Shown: piece after piece, positions 1 through 9,492 of the stretch | How the letters are laid out: the number at the start of each line of letters is the position of its first letter | How positions within the stretch are numbered: the first letter of the stretch is position 1 | Assembly: GCA_003542355.1 (NCBI GenBank) | Contig: DPKU01000173.1 | Coordinates: 2,829-23,192, forward strand | DNA from: Clostridiales bacterium | Lineage (GTDB): Bacteria; Bacillota; Clostridia; Peptostreptococcales; Anaerovoracaceae | Direction of reading: 5' to 3' | Length of the DNA stretch: 20,364 bases | The notes under the pieces: generated by a model | Told to the model about the DNA's origin: nothing | Seen by the model: only the letters and a program-made list of their open reading frames with translations | The model's database searches: none | Program-made: the position numbers and the translations under genes

Positions 1-3000
1 CAGATCATGTCCGGCAACCGCCTCCGATACCAGATCTTCCATGAGACCGGCAAGCCGGATCGGGTGGTGGTCAACGCGCTGGGACGAACGTTGCTTCTGC
101 GATCCGTCGTCCGTCAGTCCCGGACTGATCTGGATGCGTTTCAAAAGGTGGCAGATTCCCCGGAATTCTTATCAATGACCGGTGCTTTGATCGCCCAGAT
201 GAAGCAAAACGATCTGGACCCGGAGGATCTGGAAAAAGTCGCGCTGCATACCGAGCCTCAAAGCATCGTGCGAAGAAAGCTCATCGATATGCACCGGATC
301 TACCGGGCATATCAGACTGCGCTGGAAGGAAAATGGATCGATTCAGAAGATCTGCTGCCGGCAGTCAGCCAAAAAATTTCCAAATCAGAACTGATCCGCT
401 CCTCCGAAATATGGTTTTATGATTTTTACTCCTTCACACCGAGGGAGATGAACTTTATGGGCGAACTGATGCTGCAGGCGCCTGACCTGTCTGTTGTTCT
501 GACGGGAGGAGAATCCACTGACCCTGACGGAGCGCTTTTCGCACCGACCCACTGGGCGGCAGCCATGCTGTGCAAACGCGCGGAGGCATTGGATGTTTCC
601 CATCGTATGGAGTCGATTTCGGAGCGCTTTGCCCGTCGCCATCGACCGGAGTGCTTAAGCACGATCGAAAAGCAACTATATGCCATACCATGCAAGCCGT
701 CACCGGTAAGTGCGCCGGATCCTTCGTTTACCCTGATTCGCGCCGGAAATCCTTATACAGAAAGCCAGACCATCGCCGCTGAGATCCTGAAATTGTGCAA
801 AGAAGATGGATATGTGCCCGAAAACATCGCCGTGCTCACCAATGACATTGCAGGCCGGGGCACGATCCTGCGCAGAATGTTCAAATTGTATGGCATTCCT
901 TGCTTTCTGGACGAAAAAAGAGCAGTCCTGCACAGCCCTTTGATCCAGACCATATCCTCTTTGCTGAACCTGGCTGCTGACGACCGCCTCGTGAGCGACA
1001 TGCTGGGATTCCTGAAAACGGGACTTGTGCAGCTTGCCAAGGAAGACGAGCATGAACATTATGCGGATGTTGAAGAATTCGAAAACTATCTTCTGCAATA
1101 CCATATCCGGGGCGCGCGCTTCAGCAAGCCTTTCGTGTACGGCGTCAGTGTTTTCGGAGAAGAAGGTCTCCGAAAACTCGAGAACACGAGAGCCCGTCTG
1201 GACGGGCTTCTGACGCCGTTTCTAAAAGCACTGGACGCAGCCGTTTCCGTGAGGGAAAAGAGCAGTATCCTCTACCGATTCCTGTCCGAAGAGCTTCAGA
1301 TGGAAGAGCCGCTCCGTCGGCATGCGCTCCGTCTGGATGAGATCGGCCTGTCCGATGCAGCACAGGAGACTCGGCAGATGTGGAACCTCTTTTCGGACCT
1401 GTTGGACCAGATCGTGGAACTGATGGGAGATCAGGAAACTGACACTGCTGAATTCCGGGATATCCTGACAGCCTCCTTTGCAGATCTGAAAGTAGGCCTG
1501 CTGCCTCAGGCCGCTCACAGTGTCCTGATCGGGACCGTGGGACGGTCACGCTTGTCCAGTGTGAAAGCTTTGTTTCTTGCAGGCGTCAACGACGGCATCC
1601 TGCCCTCGGATGGGGAAAGCGAAGGCATCCTGACAGATCGGGAGCTGCAGCTGCTGGAGGCGTTGGGCTGCACCCTTTCCAAAAATCAGGAGGTCGCCCA
1701 TCAGGAAGAGCAGCTTGTGATCTACCAGGCTTTTACCAAGCCCACCGACAAGCTTTTTGTCAGCTATTCCACCGCCGATGTGGAAGGCGGAGAAATCCGC
1801 CCCTCGCCCCTGATCGCTCAGCTTCGCACGATTTTTCCCGATCTTCCGGTACAGCCGGATATCACTCACCCCAACCGGGAAGCGGACCTGTATCGCGCCT
1901 CCATGCCCGCCGCGCTTCACTTGACCTCTGCCCTGCAGCGCTACCTGGCCGGAGAAGACCGAGAGCTGTCTGGGACGGTCCGGCAGGTTTACGATTTCTT
2001 CCTGACACACGCTCCTGAAACCGCTCTGGCCATCCGTGACGGCTTGTTCTTCTCCAACTCCGCCGATGCGTTGCCAGGACCTGCCACCCGGGAACTGTAC
2101 CGCTACAACGCCGAGGAAGATCTCTTTGCGTTCAGCCCGACGCGCCTGGAAAAGTTCGCTCAATGTCCCTTTATGCACTACGTCACCTACGGACTTCAGC
2201 CCCGTCCCCGGGAAAGCTTCGAAATCACCGGAAGAGAGATCGGAGATGTGTATCACGAGTGTCTGATGCGGCTCACCCGGGACTTGCTGCAAGAGACCGA
2301 AGCCAAAGGCCTTACCGTAACGGATGCGGGTTCACCCTGGATGTGTATCACCCGGGAAGAATGCGACGAACGGGTGCTTCGGATCCTGGACTCCATACGG
2401 CAGGAAATATTCGAAGGATTGCTCAAAGCCGGCAAGGCACAGGAATACCAGACAGACCGGATATCCCTAGTCGCTCGGACCTTCCTCTGGCAGGTGATCT
2501 GCCATATCCGGAAAGGGCGTATTGCAAAGATATTCCCCGAGGTCGGCTTTGGACGCCAACGGTCCATCCCTCCGCTGAAGATCTCTCTGGGCAGCCAAAC
2601 GGTTCTCGTAGAAGGAAAGATCGACCGGATCGATCTGCTGCAGACCGATTCGGATCATCCCAGTATAAAAGTGATCGACTATAAATCCGGTCAGGTGGAC
2701 TTTGACAGAGAATTGATCCTGAAGGGGCTCCACCTTCAACTGATGGTCTATCTGGAAAGCGCGCTTTGCATCGAAGCGAATGCGGAGCCTGCAGGAATAT
2801 TCTACTGCTATATTGAAGACCCCCGGATCGCTATCCCTGCAGGGAATCTGTCGAACAGCACGCTGCCGGAGGATGTTCTGCGCGCCCTGGAAGAGCGCTA
2901 CCGGATGGAGGGTTTATTTATCGGAGAGACATCAGTCGTAGAGAGCATGGACCACTCGCTGGAGGACGGCGAAAAATCCACGGTCATCCCCGTGAAAAGA

Positions 3001-3225
3001 AAAAATTCCGGATATGACTCCACCCGCGCCGTATCCAGAGAAGAATTTGAAGCCTTTCGAAAGGAGTTCAGGCAGGAACTGCAAGAGGTCTGCAAAAGAC
3101 TGACAGAAGGTGTTACCGACATTCAGCCCAAAAAGTTAGGCAGAGACCGGACAGCCTGCACCTACTGCGATTACCGGAGCATCTGCCTCTTCGACACCGA
3201 CTTTCCGCAGTGCCGCTATACGTAA
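1..3225 (+). CDS. addB: ATP-dependent helicase/nuclease subunit B, 5'-truncated by the window edge
   Basis: This is the AddB/RexB subunit of the AddAB (RexAB) helicase-nuclease, a cytoplasmic complex that resects double-strand breaks for recombination. The frame is open from base 1. The first ATG at position 7 lies inside the conserved region, since the family normally has an N-terminal nucleotide-binding part of roughly 80 or more residues before this point, so the true start is outside the window. Numbering from that ATG, the C-terminal PD-(D/E)XK nuclease shows an IDRID motif near 872-876 and VIDYKSGQ with D891 and K893. The four cysteines expected to bind the AddB 4Fe-4S cluster are present: C720 (EKFAQCPF) and the C1051-x2-C1054-x5-C1060 group near the end. 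An addA gene is not found downstream, where the next gene is convergent 34 bases away. Identity is secure; only the N-terminus is missing. Confidence 0.93.
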   Translation, partial: QIMSGNRLRYQIFHETGKPDRVVVNALGRTLLLRSVVRQSRTDLDAFQKVADSPEFLSMTGALIAQMKQNDLDPEDLEKVALHTEPQSIVRRKLIDMHRIYRAYQTALEGKWIDSEDLLPAVSQKISKSELIRSSEIWFYDFYSFTPREMNFMGELMLQAPDLSVVLTGGESTDPDGALFAPTHWAAAMLCKRAEALDVSHRMESISERFARRHRPECLSTIEKQLYAIPCKPSPVSAPDPSFTLIRAGNPYTESQTIAAEILKLCKEDGYVPENIAVLTNDIAGRGTILRRMFKLYGIPCFLDEKRAVLHSPLIQTISSLLNLAADDRLVSDMLGFLKTGLVQLAKEDEHEHYADVEEFENYLLQYHIRGARFSKPFVYGVSVFGEEGLRKLENTRARLDGLLTPFLKALDAAVSVREKSSILYRFLSEELQMEEPLRRHALRLDEIGLSDAAQETRQMWNLFSDLLDQIVELMGDQETDTAEFRDILTASFADLKVGLLPQAAHSVLIGTVGRSRLSSVKALFLAGVNDGILPSDGESEGILTDRELQLLEALGCTLSKNQEVAHQEEQLVIYQAFTKPTDKLFVSYSTADVEGGEIRPSPLIAQLRTIFPDLPVQPDITHPNREADLYRASMPAALHLTSALQRYLAGEDRELSGTVRQVYDFFLTHAPETALAIRDGLFFSNSADALPGPATRELYRYNAEEDLFAFSPTRLEKFAQCPFMHYVTYGLQPRPRESFEITGREIGDVYHECLMRLTRDLLQETEAKGLTVTDAGSPWMCITREECDERVLRILDSIRQEIFEGLLKAGKAQEYQTDRISLVARTFLWQVICHIRKGRIAKIFPEVGFGRQRSIPPLKISLGSQTVLVEGKIDRIDLLQTDSDHPSIKVIDYKSGQVDFDRELILKGLHLQLMVYLESALCIEANAEPAGIFYCYIEDPRIAIPAGNLSNSTLPEDVLRALEERYRMEGLFIGETSVVESMDHSLEDGEKSTVIPVKRKNSGYDSTRAVSREEFEAFRKEFRQELQEVCKRLTEGVTDIQPKKLGRDRTACTYCDYRSICLFDTDFPQCRYT

Positions 3226-3259
3226 GTCTGCATCAAGATCATAGCCTCCTGCTTCCGCC

Positions 3260-6200
3260 TTACCGGTCCGTTATCGCAAAAAAGTAATCGCTGATGATCT
3301 GATAGCTACTCTTGTCCCGTTCCCGGTACAAAGGCGTCTCCCAGCTTTTCCAGCGAAAAGCCGCCAAATTCGCCGGATCGTCCACGCCGGCCCGGCCCAG
3401 GACGGTCGTCCCGGCGGCGTCGGTGAGCAGAGCGCTCACGACCAGCCCTTCCGAGACAGCAGTTCCCAATTCGTCCCGTTGCGGAGCATACAGTGTGCCC
3501 GGGTCGTCCAGCACCGTCATGGCAGAAGGGTCACTGAAATGAAGCCGGCCCCAGGGCAGACGCAGCGTGACTACCTCTCCGTCGGCCTCCCAGTGGTAAT
3601 ACGTGTTGTTATCGAGCGAGCCAAAGCGCAGCGCGCTCAGGTCGTCATAGACAGCCGGGACATAAGCGCCGCCTTTCGTCACCCGCTCCTTATTGATCAG
3701 CAGCGACATGCGCTCGAAGATTCCCTGATTTGTAAGCGAGGGACGATGCAGGCCTTTTGTGAAATTGTAGCCCGGGTGCACAAGGAGCGAAGCATCTCCT
3801 CCTCCTCTGAGCTCTGCAAGAAATTCCAGTCCCGACGGGGCGTTCTGCGAAAGGAACGCTCCGTATTTCATTTCCCCTTTCGCTCTGTCGTAGGTATCCA
3901 GGCCGATGATCAGTATTTGCTCTTCCGTATCCAAAGGCTCGGCAAGGTGGATGCGCACATAGAGAAAGGCTTCATCTGCGGCAAGCTCCAGCCGCCGAAT
4001 GGCGTCGCGGCCCGAAACGGAAAAAGGCTCAGACCGGATCCCGGCAGGCTCCATGGCGATGATACCATAATTTTGCTCCGGATCGATGGCGCTGTGCCAC
4101 AGCGGATTTCGTTCAAAAGGAATGATATACGGCTCCGTCGTCCAGGTCTTCTTGGCCCACTCGTCGCTCCACTCGAAAATGAGTCCGCCGGCATAACCCT
4201 CCCTTCGGATGGCCTTCATCATGCGCACGACACCCTCCCCTTGCACTTCTTCTGTCACGCCGCCGTGATGATACCCGTCCGGACTGTAGTGGGCGTTCCC
4301 CATGCCCGTAGCCAGTCCAAATTCCGCCACCAGCGCCGGATACCGAGTGTGACCCGCCATAAATTCCTGCAGATACCCTCCATAGCGAAGCCTGCCCTCC
4401 TCATCGCTGTAGGCGTCGTAGGCTACTTCGTTGTTCATGAAATCCGGATAGTTTGGATAGATGTGGTATGCGCCGAAAAATCCGGCTTTCAGGCTATCCT
4501 TCACAGAAATGTGATTGATGTCCACCACCGCTTTATCGTTGTATTCCAGATTTTTATCTCCGGAGGCATTCCACTCGGAATCGTGCTCCACAGGGTCCAG
4601 TGTCGGCCAACTGACGATGCCCACAGGATGCTGCCACCCATAGGTCTGGGTTTCGTAGGCGGCCACGTAATCGCAATTCATTGCCAGCCAGCCTTCCGTA
4701 GGAGAAGCCTTCGGTTCGGTATAAAGATACTCTCCATGAAAGGAGTAACCCGGATTGCGTTCGTTTGTGAGGATCACTTCTTCCGGTTCCAGTTCCCGGC
4801 CTACCAGATAACCGGCGATGTAGTTGGATATATCACTGGTGTACAAACCATAGGCGCGGAAATCTCTTTGCGGGATCACGGCGCGACCGTGCATGGCATC
4901 GATCACATAGCGGATTTCCTGCCGATATTCTGCCTCGTAATCCGGCGACAGATAATCTCCATCAGCCGGATTTTCCTCGGGCCAGATCTCCTGATAGAGC
5001 AGCAAGGGTTGTTCTGCCCTGGAATCGTTGTAGAATTGAAGGGCAGAATAAAATTCCGGCGCCAGCAGTGTGTAGACCCGAATCGTATTGGCGCCCATAT
5101 CGGAGATTTCCTCAAACCAGTCGATAAACAACTGTTCTGAGCGGATAAATTCTGTAAACCATTTCCCGGGCAGCGACGAACCGATGTTGACGCCCCTTGC
5201 AAAGAGCTCGTTCCATGCGCCGTCTTCCTTTTTAAATTCGAAGATCTGACCGCTGACGCGCACATTCAGGGTCGGCGTGCCGCCCACTGCCGGCGGCGTG
5301 GGCGCAACTGCTTTTCGTTCACCGATGCCGGTCAGGATTTTTTCCATCATCGGAAGATATACCTGCCAGTAAAACTGTCCGCTGTCGCCTTCTGAACGAA
5401 AAGAGAGAATTCGTCGCAGCGTCGCATATCCGTAATTGCTTGGATACTTTTCGTCAAAGCTCTTCTGGGCATAATCCCCGGCGAAATAATACGACGTGTA
5501 CCTGCTGTTCTGCTTTTCGATGACAGCCGGAAACACCGACGGCAGCCCCAGCTTTTCCATTGCAGCGGCGCCGGCTTCGGTCAGGTCCATCGTATACTCT
5601 CCCAGGATCCTGGCAGAGGGATTGGCCTCAACGATTTCAAACCATCCGTCGTAAGGGGTCTTTCTGTTTGCCGTAAACCCGGAATTTTCCGTAAAACGAA
5701 AGCTCAGTTCACTTCCCAGAAAATCCCGGTCTTTCCGCAGGATCGTCACATGGTCGTCACCGGATACCAAAATGATTCCACTGCCTTCGTAGTCCCACCG
5801 TCTACCGGTCTGCGCTTCATAATTCCGTATAATACTGCGGGGAATTTCGGAATATCTGGACAGCTCTTTAAAGTACTTTCCGTAATACCCGGTGTGCAGC
5901 GATAATCCGAACAGTTCTTCCAGGCGCTGTCGTGAGGTGTGACGGATAATGTCATACTCACCGATCAATACTGTTCCCGCATCGAGGATTGAGATCACCC
6001 GATCGATCTCTTCGTCGTTCAATCCGCCATAGAGCAACTCCGGGGTTTCCCATTCCTGATCTTTTTCCCTGGCCTCTCCATCACCGAAATACCGGCCGTA
6101 GGTATCAGCTAAATAGATCAGATCCGGCCGCTGGTCTGCCCATCCATCGTCAGGGATTTCCGGAAGCGGTCGCACCGTAAATTCAGCTCCGGCCCCGGGA

Positions 6201-6463
6201 AAGGTCCCGTAATAATCCCGATCATATCGAAAGAATTCGCCAGATCCGGGTGATACCACCTTCATGCGGTTCAGCGCCCACATCAACCCCTCATGCTCTT
6301 TATAATCTTCTTTCATCACCGTCTTGTCGACGATCCAGACATTCAGAGGCAGAGGTTCCATTCGGCTCCAAAGGATGCGCGGAACCACGAACACTGCTGC
6401 AAGAACTAGAATCAGCATTAGCATCAATCCATACATCAGATAGAGTAGCGCTCTTTTTTTCAT
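3260..6463 (-). CDS. Membrane-anchored glycoside hydrolase-like (clan GH-A-type TIM barrel) protein of a polysaccharide operon
   Basis: This 1067-residue protein starts with a basic tail and one hydrophobic segment (about residues 5-30) with no lipobox or clear cleavage site, so it is probably anchored with the bulk outside. Residues 40-390 form a domain I do not recognise. Residues about 400-800 look like a GH2/GH5-type TIM barrel: FARGVNIGSS at the first strand, NTIRVYTLL at the next, VGRELEP (E557, candidate acid/base), LVAEFGLATG (E714, candidate nucleophile) and IFEWSDEW near the last strand. Residues about 825-1045 are beta-rich and may bind carbohydrate. The ATG overlaps the TGA of the synthase gene in ATGA, with a GGAAGG site six bases upstream, so translation is coupled. 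It may trim, modify or guide the polymer made by the synthase. Substrate and activity are unknown, and it could be a non-catalytic glycan-binding protein. No terminator is visible after the stop. Confidence 0.8.
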   Translation of the reverse strand: MKKRALLYLMYGLMLMLILVLAAVFVVPRILWSRMEPLPLNVWIVDKTVMKEDYKEHEGLMWALNRMKVVSPGSGEFFRYDRDYYGTFPGAGAEFTVRPLPEIPDDGWADQRPDLIYLADTYGRYFGDGEAREKDQEWETPELLYGGLNDEEIDRVISILDAGTVLIGEYDIIRHTSRQRLEELFGLSLHTGYYGKYFKELSRYSEIPRSIIRNYEAQTGRRWDYEGSGIILVSGDDHVTILRKDRDFLGSELSFRFTENSGFTANRKTPYDGWFEIVEANPSARILGEYTMDLTEAGAAAMEKLGLPSVFPAVIEKQNSRYTSYYFAGDYAQKSFDEKYPSNYGYATLRRILSFRSEGDSGQFYWQVYLPMMEKILTGIGERKAVAPTPPAVGGTPTLNVRVSGQIFEFKKEDGAWNELFARGVNIGSSLPGKWFTEFIRSEQLFIDWFEEISDMGANTIRVYTLLAPEFYSALQFYNDSRAEQPLLLYQEIWPEENPADGDYLSPDYEAEYRQEIRYVIDAMHGRAVIPQRDFRAYGLYTSDISNYIAGYLVGRELEPEEVILTNERNPGYSFHGEYLYTEPKASPTEGWLAMNCDYVAAYETQTYGWQHPVGIVSWPTLDPVEHDSEWNASGDKNLEYNDKAVVDINHISVKDSLKAGFFGAYHIYPNYPDFMNNEVAYDAYSDEEGRLRYGGYLQEFMAGHTRYPALVAEFGLATGMGNAHYSPDGYHHGGVTEEVQGEGVVRMMKAIRREGYAGGLIFEWSDEWAKKTWTTEPYIIPFERNPLWHSAIDPEQNYGIIAMEPAGIRSEPFSVSGRDAIRRLELAADEAFLYVRIHLAEPLDTEEQILIIGLDTYDRAKGEMKYGAFLSQNAPSGLEFLAELRGGGDASLLVHPGYNFTKGLHRPSLTNQGIFERMSLLINKERVTKGGAYVPAVYDDLSALRFGSLDNNTYYHWEADGEVVTLRLPWGRLHFSDPSAMTVLDDPGTLYAPQRDELGTAVSEGLVVSALLTDAAGTTVLGRAGVDDPANLAAFRWKSWETPLYRERDKSSYQIISDYFFAITDR

Positions 6464-9400
6464 AATGCACCTTCCGGCCTTTTGTCCGCATTACCCGTAA
6501 ACCCTTTGCGCTCGGCCTTTTCCCAGCCAGTTACACCCTTAAATATCCGAAAATATCCCACAGCACGGATCATACTGAAATATTGACGGATCCCGAAATT
6601 TTCCAACACAGCCCAAAGAAGAAGACGCGACACGTCCTTTAAAGGGAAGATCCTGCCGCCGTGCTCCGCGACAAGAAGCGATGCGATGGAGATGAGCGTA
6701 CCGGATAAGACCACCGCAACAAAGAGCATCACGGCGATATCCCAATACAATACTCCAAGAATGGCCGCCAGAAATACTGTGATGTACCCTTGCATCTCGA
6801 TGATCGGCCCCAGGACTTCGAAAAAGAAATAATAAGGCATTGCCACCATTCCGGTTCGGCCATACCGGGGATTGAACAGCATCGCCTTGTGGAAATATAA
6901 AATCTCGATCAGTCCACGCTGCCAACGAAAACGCTGTTTCCTTAGGGTTTTCATGTCTTCAGGCACTTCGGTCCAACAGTTGGCATTGAACGCATAGCGG
7001 ATGCGATAGGGGTTTCCCAACTCCCGCATGCGTCGGGAAATGCGGACCACGATTTCCATATCCTCACCTACGGTATCTTTTCCATATTCGCCGCTGCTGG
7101 TCAGATACCCGCCTACGCGAATACCGCGCTCCTTCCGAAAGAGACCGAAGGCACCAGAAATGATCAACAAATTGTTTGCAAAAGCCCAGCCAAGTCGTCC
7201 GCACATGAACGCCCTGATATACTCGATGGTCTGAAGCACAGCCAGTCGGTTCTTCGGTATCCGTTTTTCCCGGATAGCCCCTCGTTCTACCATGCAGCCG
7301 TTTATGGGAAACACGTTGCCCCCCATAGCTGGCGTTTCCACGTCCTCTTCCAATATCCGAGACACCAACTTCAGCAGCGCATCCTCTTCCAGAATGGAAT
7401 CCGCATCGATGCTGCAAACGTACTCTCTGGATGCCACATTGATGCCTGCATTCAGGGCATCGGCCTTTCCGCCGTTCACTTTGTCCACTACGATCAGATT
7501 GGGCAGGTTCCGATTCAGATAGATCCCTTTGATATCCTTAGTCTGAAGCTCTTTTTTGTAGATGCGGTCAACCCGCTTCAATTCAAACTCCTGCTGTAGT
7601 TTCACCAGCGTCTGATCGGAGGATCCGTCGTTCACGATGATCAGTTCATAATCGGGATAGCTCAGGTTCATCAGCGAGTGCACATTCTCGATAATCGTTC
7701 TGGCTTCATTGAAAGCAGGCGCTACAACGGAAATGGATGGCAGCATCCTGGTTTTGAACAGAAACCCCCGATCTTTGATCTGCCAGGATCGTTTCTGCCG
7801 GCGAACATAGGCAAAGGAGAGCCCCATTAAGGTAAAATAAATGCAGTTAATTGCAATCGCGTAAAATGCAAAATACGTATTGAACTCTTTCACGAACAGC
7901 TTTAAGCCTGGAATCAGTGTCAACTCACCCAACAGATCCCGATGGGACACCAGAAACACCGTGGGGACCAAGAGAAAGCTCAAAACCAGCAGCACGGCTA
8001 GAACAATCAAATATTTTCGGTCTGCGGGCTGTTTTTCGGGATCCTTCTCCGGCGCAGATTTCGCCGAATCGCACAGTGTCTGAAGTCGGGGCGAAAAATA
8101 GGTGCGAAACAGGCCTTTCAGCTTGGGATCCTTTTGTGTGCAGCGTTTGACGATCGCTACGAGATCGATTTCCAGTTCCGCATTTTTGTTTTGATTCAGG
8201 AAGTCGATCACTTCGCTGACACGTCCAGTCAAAAGAATCTGCTCCAGAATGTGCTCTGCCTCTCGCTTTTTCTCTCCACTCAGCCGCATGATGAAGTATT
8301 CGATGCGCAAAGACAGCACTTCCGCCAGTGTTCGCTTTACCACAGGATCCCGTTCTGCCATAAATCGCTCCACGACAGAATCCAGAAGTGATGGATCTTG
8401 CGCTGTCATCTCAGAAAGAGCATTGGCAGCATGTTCTCGAACGCTTTCGTCACGGATCAGAGTCAGCAGCTTCTCCTGGTGGTCCGCCCCCTGAAAATTG
8501 GCCAGCGCAGTTACTGCGGCCTGTCGGATCCCCTCATCCCGGGCATACAAATAACAATCGCTGCCCATGGTTGCCGGATGACGCCGGCTCAGAACCTCGC
8601 AAGCCTTGAGCATCAGCTCATGTCCGGCCTGGGCCGCGCTGATGCGGGACGGTCCAGACTGATATCTGCGGCACAGAAAATCGGCGGCTACATCGCCTCG
8701 GAAACGGCAGATGATTCGTCCCTTCCGATCTCCGGCTCTTCCAAACCGGCAATCGATGCAAGAGGCAGGGTTTTTTTCTTCCGGGGAGAGAGCTCCTGTT
8801 TCATCAATATAGGGTTCGATCACCGTCTGAAGATACTGCTTCATCTCTTGAGAATCATAAACTGAAGCAAAATCCACCAAAAGTTCCCGGATCTCTTCTT
8901 TTTGGGAAGAGTACAGCCTCGGCAACAATGCATGGAATGATTGTCCAAAGTCGCTGATGAGCATGTTTACTCTCGTTCGATAAAACCGGCTGGCGTGACG
9001 CAGGGAGTGGATCAGGACCGGCAGAGAGGCGCTGTGCCCGATGTCCGACAGCGCATTTGCAATATAGAGCTTCAACGGAAACTCTTCTTCTATCAGAAGC
9101 TGGTGTTCCAAAGCCAAGCGGGCATTCTCACTCCCCAGGCGACCCAGCGTGAACACCGCTTCGGCACGTTTCGTGGAATTGGGGCTGTGCAACGCTCGGA
9201 TGTGCCGTCTCTCCAAACGATCCAAAGGCAGACGCGCCTCGATCTTCGCTTCCCATTCGGCTCCGAATTGAAATGTCCGCTTCATAGCCAGATAGATCTT
9301 CGGATCCATCTTTTTTATCACAGTGTTGCCCTTGTCCGAAAGACTGCGGATCAGCATCCTTCGCTGATCCTGAGTGATTTCGCTTCGGATATCGCTCCGA

Positions 9401-9492
9401 ATTCTGGACACGTAAACACTCCAGGCTAAAAAGATGTCGATCACGATCAGGGTGCCAGCGATGATAAGCCAAGTTTCAATGCTGCCGATCAC
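6460..9492 (-). CDS. Processive glycosyltransferase family 2 synthase with N-terminal HEAT repeats
   Basis: The protein has 1010 residues. An upstream ATG in the same frame would add 124 residues, but those bases lie inside the preceding gene and read as nonsense, so GTG at 9492-9490 is chosen. It has AAAGGAG seven bases upstream and overlaps the previous TGA as GTGA. The order is a membrane helix (8-28), HEAT-like helical repeats (about 90-440) interrupted by four cysteines (C245, C248, C262, C274), membrane helices near 492-514 and 540-562, a GT2 catalytic domain (about 585-860), and four or so C-terminal membrane helices (about 880-975). The GT2 motifs are NDGSS (621-625), SIDADS (D696, D698), GEDME (E810, D811) and QRFRW (853-857), the processive-synthase signature seen in BcsA and PgaC. 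It should polymerise a polysaccharide from a nucleotide sugar and extrude it. There is no PilZ domain. The sugar cannot be read from the sequence. Confidence 0.88.
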   Translation of the reverse strand: MIGSIETWLIIAGTLIVIDIFLAWSVYVSRIRSDIRSEITQDQRRMLIRSLSDKGNTVIKKMDPKIYLAMKRTFQFGAEWEAKIEARLPLDRLERRHIRALHSPNSTKRAEAVFTLGRLGSENARLALEHQLLIEEEFPLKLYIANALSDIGHSASLPVLIHSLRHASRFYRTRVNMLISDFGQSFHALLPRLYSSQKEEIRELLVDFASVYDSQEMKQYLQTVIEPYIDETGALSPEEKNPASCIDCRFGRAGDRKGRIICRFRGDVAADFLCRRYQSGPSRISAAQAGHELMLKACEVLSRRHPATMGSDCYLYARDEGIRQAAVTALANFQGADHQEKLLTLIRDESVREHAANALSEMTAQDPSLLDSVVERFMAERDPVVKRTLAEVLSLRIEYFIMRLSGEKKREAEHILEQILLTGRVSEVIDFLNQNKNAELEIDLVAIVKRCTQKDPKLKGLFRTYFSPRLQTLCDSAKSAPEKDPEKQPADRKYLIVLAVLLVLSFLLVPTVFLVSHRDLLGELTLIPGLKLFVKEFNTYFAFYAIAINCIYFTLMGLSFAYVRRQKRSWQIKDRGFLFKTRMLPSISVVAPAFNEARTIIENVHSLMNLSYPDYELIIVNDGSSDQTLVKLQQEFELKRVDRIYKKELQTKDIKGIYLNRNLPNLIVVDKVNGGKADALNAGINVASREYVCSIDADSILEEDALLKLVSRILEEDVETPAMGGNVFPINGCMVERGAIREKRIPKNRLAVLQTIEYIRAFMCGRLGWAFANNLLIISGAFGLFRKERGIRVGGYLTSSGEYGKDTVGEDMEIVVRISRRMRELGNPYRIRYAFNANCWTEVPEDMKTLRKQRFRWQRGLIEILYFHKAMLFNPRYGRTGMVAMPYYFFFEVLGPIIEMQGYITVFLAAILGVLYWDIAVMLFVAVVLSGTLISIASLLVAEHGGRIFPLKDVSRLLLWAVLENFGIRQYFSMIRAVGYFRIFKGVTGWEKAERKGFTGNADKRPEGAL

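Noticed and set aside
1546..2292. Open frame of 248 codons on the minus strand within addB
   Set aside because: It is antisense to the conserved part of addB and has no recognisable domain or start signal.
3479..5140. Open frame of 553 codons on the plus strand opposite the GH-like gene
   Set aside because: It is a full antisense shadow of a gene with recognisable domains, has no plausible ribosome binding site and shows no family features.
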